Positions 34,767-36,306 of a stretch of DNA of 36,306 nt are shown piece by piece. The notes under the pieces were generated by a model. It was not told the origin of the DNA. It made no database searches and saw nothing but the letters and a program-made list of their open reading frames with translations. This stretch comes from Alphaproteobacteria bacterium. Its GTDB lineage: Bacteria; Pseudomonadota; Alphaproteobacteria; TMED109. The translations under genes and the position numbers were made by a program. The stretch spans positions 1-36,306 of the forward strand of contig JAQWLZ010000033.1 in assembly GCA_029247025.1 (NCBI GenBank), given 5' to 3'. Each line of letters starts with the position of its first letter. Positions within the stretch are counted from its first letter, which is position 1.

Positions 34767-35925
34767 TAAATATTTCTCTCCCTATTAACATTCTTCTTAT
34801 TTCACTTGTACCAGCTCCTATTTCATATAATTTAGAGTCTCTTAAAAGCCTTCCTACTGGATAATCATTTGTATAGCCATTACCCCCTAATATTTGAATT
34901 GCTTGAAGCGTAATTTCAGTACTTTTCTCTGCGGAATATAAAATAGCTCCAGCAGAATCTTTTCTCGTAGTTTCATTCCTATCACAAGCTTGTGCTACAT
35001 TATAAACATAAGACTTGGAAGCATTCATAGAAGTGTATATGTCTGCCAATTTTCCCTGTATTAATTGAAAATTTCCAATTGGTTGATCAAACTGTTTTCT
35101 TTCATGAACATACGGAACAATTATATCCCAACAATTTTGCATAACCCCGAGAGGACCTCCAGCTAAAACTACTCTCTCATAATCTAATCCGCTCATTAAT
35201 ACTTTCGCTCCGGAATTAACTTTACCAAGTACATTTTCTTCAGGAACTTCACAATTATCAAAAATAAGTTCACAAGTATTAGATCCACGCATACCTAATT
35301 TATCTAACTTTTTTCCAGTAGAAAATCCTTTCATGCCTTTTTCAATCATAAAAGCAGTAATACCTTTTGAACCAGCATTACTATCAGTTTTTGCATAAAC
35401 AACTAAATAATCTGCATCAGGCCCATTTGTTATCCACATTTTTGAACCATTTAAAACGTAATGATCACTTTTTTTAATTGCTGATGTTTTCATTCCTACA
35501 ACATCTGAACCCGCAGTTGTTTCACTCATGGCCAAAGCTCCAACTTTTTTTCCAGAGATTAACCCAGGTAAATATTTTTCTCGTTGGCGATCATTTCCAT
35601 TTAATCTAATTTGGTTTATACATAAATTTGAATGTGCTCCATATGAAAGTCCTACTGAGGCTGATGCTCTGCTAATTTCTTCTACACATACAGTATGCTC
35701 TAAATAGCCTAAACCGCTTCCTCCCCATTTTTCTTCTACAGTCACTCCTAAAATACCTAAATTACCCATTTTTTCCCATAAGTCCGCGGGAAAATCATTA
35801 TTCTTATCTATTTCAGACGCTCTTGGAGCTATTTCATTTTGCGCAAAACTAGAAACAGTTTCTCTAATCATATCTGCTGTTTCGCCTAAATAAAAATTAA
35901 AATCTTCTGGCCTATTTACTATCAT
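34753..35925 (-). CDS. liuA: Isovaleryl-CoA dehydrogenase
   Basis: 390 residues, acyl-CoA dehydrogenase family. An FAD enzyme that oxidises isovaleryl-CoA to 3-methylcrotonyl-CoA with electrons to ETF. Key blocks: '[20 protein letters not shown]', '[18 protein letters not shown]', and the catalytic Glu E250 in '[16 protein letters not shown]', the position used by isovaleryl-CoA dehydrogenase rather than by the medium- or short-chain enzymes. The C-terminus has '[36 protein letters not shown]'. First recognised gene of the leucine-degradation run; it follows mgtE after 15 bases, so the promoter may be within or upstream of mgtE. The symbol ivd is also used. Confidence 0.96.
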   Translation of the reverse strand: MIVNRPEDFNFYLGETADMIRETVSSFAQNEIAPRASEIDKNNDFPADLWEKMGNLGILGVTVEEKWGGSGLGYLEHTVCVEEISRASASVGLSYGAHSNLCINQIRLNGNDRQREKYLPGLISGKKVGALAMSETTAGSDVVGMKTSAIKKSDHYVLNGSKMWITNGPDADYLVVYAKTDSNAGSKGITAFMIEKGMKGFSTGKKLDKLGMRGSNTCELIFDNCEVPEENVLGKVNSGAKVLMSGLDYERVVLAGGPLGVMQNCWDIIVPYVHERKQFDQPIGNFQLIQGKLADIYTSMNASKSYVYNVAQACDRNETTRKDSAGAILYSAEKSTEITLQAIQILGGNGYTNDYPVGRLLRDSKLYEIGAGTSEIRRMLIGREIFNESI

Positions 35926-35940
35926 TTCACCTCACATTAG

Positions 35941-36306
35941 TTAAATCAGTAACATTTGTGCTAATCCTAAGAACACAAAGAAACCTACTACATCTGTTAC
36001 AGTAGTCAACAAAATTGAGGCTCCTAATGCTGGGTCAATTTTCCATCTTTGTAATAATAGAGGAATAGCTGCACCAAAAAAACCTGCAACGAATAGATTA
36101 AATAGCATTGCTAATGCAATAACTATGCCTAAACCATGTTCTCCAAACCAAAGTGCTGCCACTAAACCTACAATTACTGCAAAAATTAAACCATTGATAA
36201 TTCCAACTAATATTTCTTTTCCAAATACGCGTAATGCATTGGATTGATTTAATTCTCTTGTAGCAAGAGCTCTAACTGCTACCGTTAAGGTTTGTGTTCC
36301 TGCATT
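35941..36306 (-). CDS. mgtE: Magnesium transporter MgtE, C-terminal part (partial, start beyond right edge)
   Basis: The last 121 residues of an MgtE-family Mg2+ channel; the N-terminal and CBS domains lie outside the window. Reading in frame from the right edge gives 'NAGTQTLTVAVRALATREL', the conserved transmembrane-domain segment, then helices 'LVGIINGLIFAVIVGLVAALWF', 'VIALAMLFNLFVAGFFGAAIPLLLQRW' and 'ASILLTTVTDVVGFFVFLGLAQMLL'. 'DPALGASILLTTVTD' carries the Asp that lines the Mg2+ pore in this family. It is on the same strand as ivd and 15 bases upstream of it. Confidence 0.95.
   Translation of the reverse strand, partial: NAGTQTLTVAVRALATRELNQSNALRVFGKEILVGIINGLIFAVIVGLVAALWFGEHGLGIVIALAMLFNLFVAGFFGAAIPLLLQRWKIDPALGASILLTTVTDVVGFFVFLGLAQMLLI

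Noticed and set aside
35941-36162. A separate 73-residue membrane protein starting at a GTG
   Set aside because: The frame stays open to the right edge and the upstream part reads as the conserved MgtE 'NAGTQTLT' segment, so this is only the C-terminus of mgtE.
1-36306. CRISPR array, tRNA or rRNA genes, insertion sequence, prophage or attachment sites
   Set aside because: I saw no regularly spaced repeats, no cloverleaf with a TTC-containing T-loop in the gaps, and no transposase- or phage-like product. Composition is uniform across the window.

Overview
The window is about 36 kb of strongly AT-rich, densely coding bacterial DNA. It has no tRNA, rRNA, CRISPR array or insertion sequence that I can see, and no gap over 200 bases. 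Gene content points to a free-living alphaproteobacterium with a streamlined, low-GC genome. The evidence is two-subunit glycyl-tRNA synthetase beside pyruvate phosphate dikinase, the alphaproteobacterial family DUF1489, and the order polyprenyl synthase / TrmN6-like methyltransferase / S49 peptidase / small membrane protein / glyQ / glyS / ppdK. A marine oligotroph is my inference from composition and from the emphasis on amino-acid uptake and breakdown; nothing in the sequence names a species.

Layout. 1-1166: the 5' part of a [2Fe-2S] small subunit of a molybdenum hydroxylase, and an SDR dehydrogenase, both on the minus strand. 1273-6385: a plus-strand run starting with a small exported Cys-containing protein, followed by a complete Liv-type branched-chain amino-acid/amide ABC importer (Tat-exported binding protein, two permeases, two ATPases). 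6392-8834: a minus-strand MoxR AAA+ ATPase and a CoxE-type VWA protein with a small exported six-Cys protein between them. 8927-9788: bacterioferritin and its ferredoxin Bfd, each preceded by a Fur-box-like inverted repeat. 9932-14035: panB, a DUF1330 protein, two glycosyltransferases and ygfZ. 14037-21523: the ppdK/glyS/glyQ/small membrane protein/S49 peptidase/methyltransferase block. 21659-25254: a long-chain polyprenyl diphosphate synthase, a secreted protein that looks like a Cu/Zn superoxide dismutase without its metal ligands, another secreted protein, hydroxypyruvate isomerase and a PuuD-like membrane protein, closed by a clear bidirectional terminator. 25305-35925: one long minus-strand run containing the whole leucine (isovalerate) degradation pathway (ivd, thiolase, liuB, liuC, liuD, liuE) followed by DUF1489, an exported GlcG/HbpS-like protein and an amidohydrolase of the D-aminoacylase type. 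35941-36306: the C-terminus of an MgtE magnesium transporter.

How it fits together. The Liv importer could supply leucine, and the liu genes would take isovaleryl-CoA to acetyl-CoA plus acetoacetate, with the thiolase acting on acetoacetyl-CoA. The transaminase, the branched-chain keto-acid dehydrogenase and the acetoacetate-activating step are not in this window. Bfr and Bfd form an iron store/release pair.

The most unusual items are small exported proteins: the metal-ligand-less SOD-fold protein (22739-23218), a mirror-symmetric six-Cys protein inside the leucine operon (34473-34766), and the exported six-Cys protein between MoxR and VWA (7585-7965). I did not find a large undescribed system.
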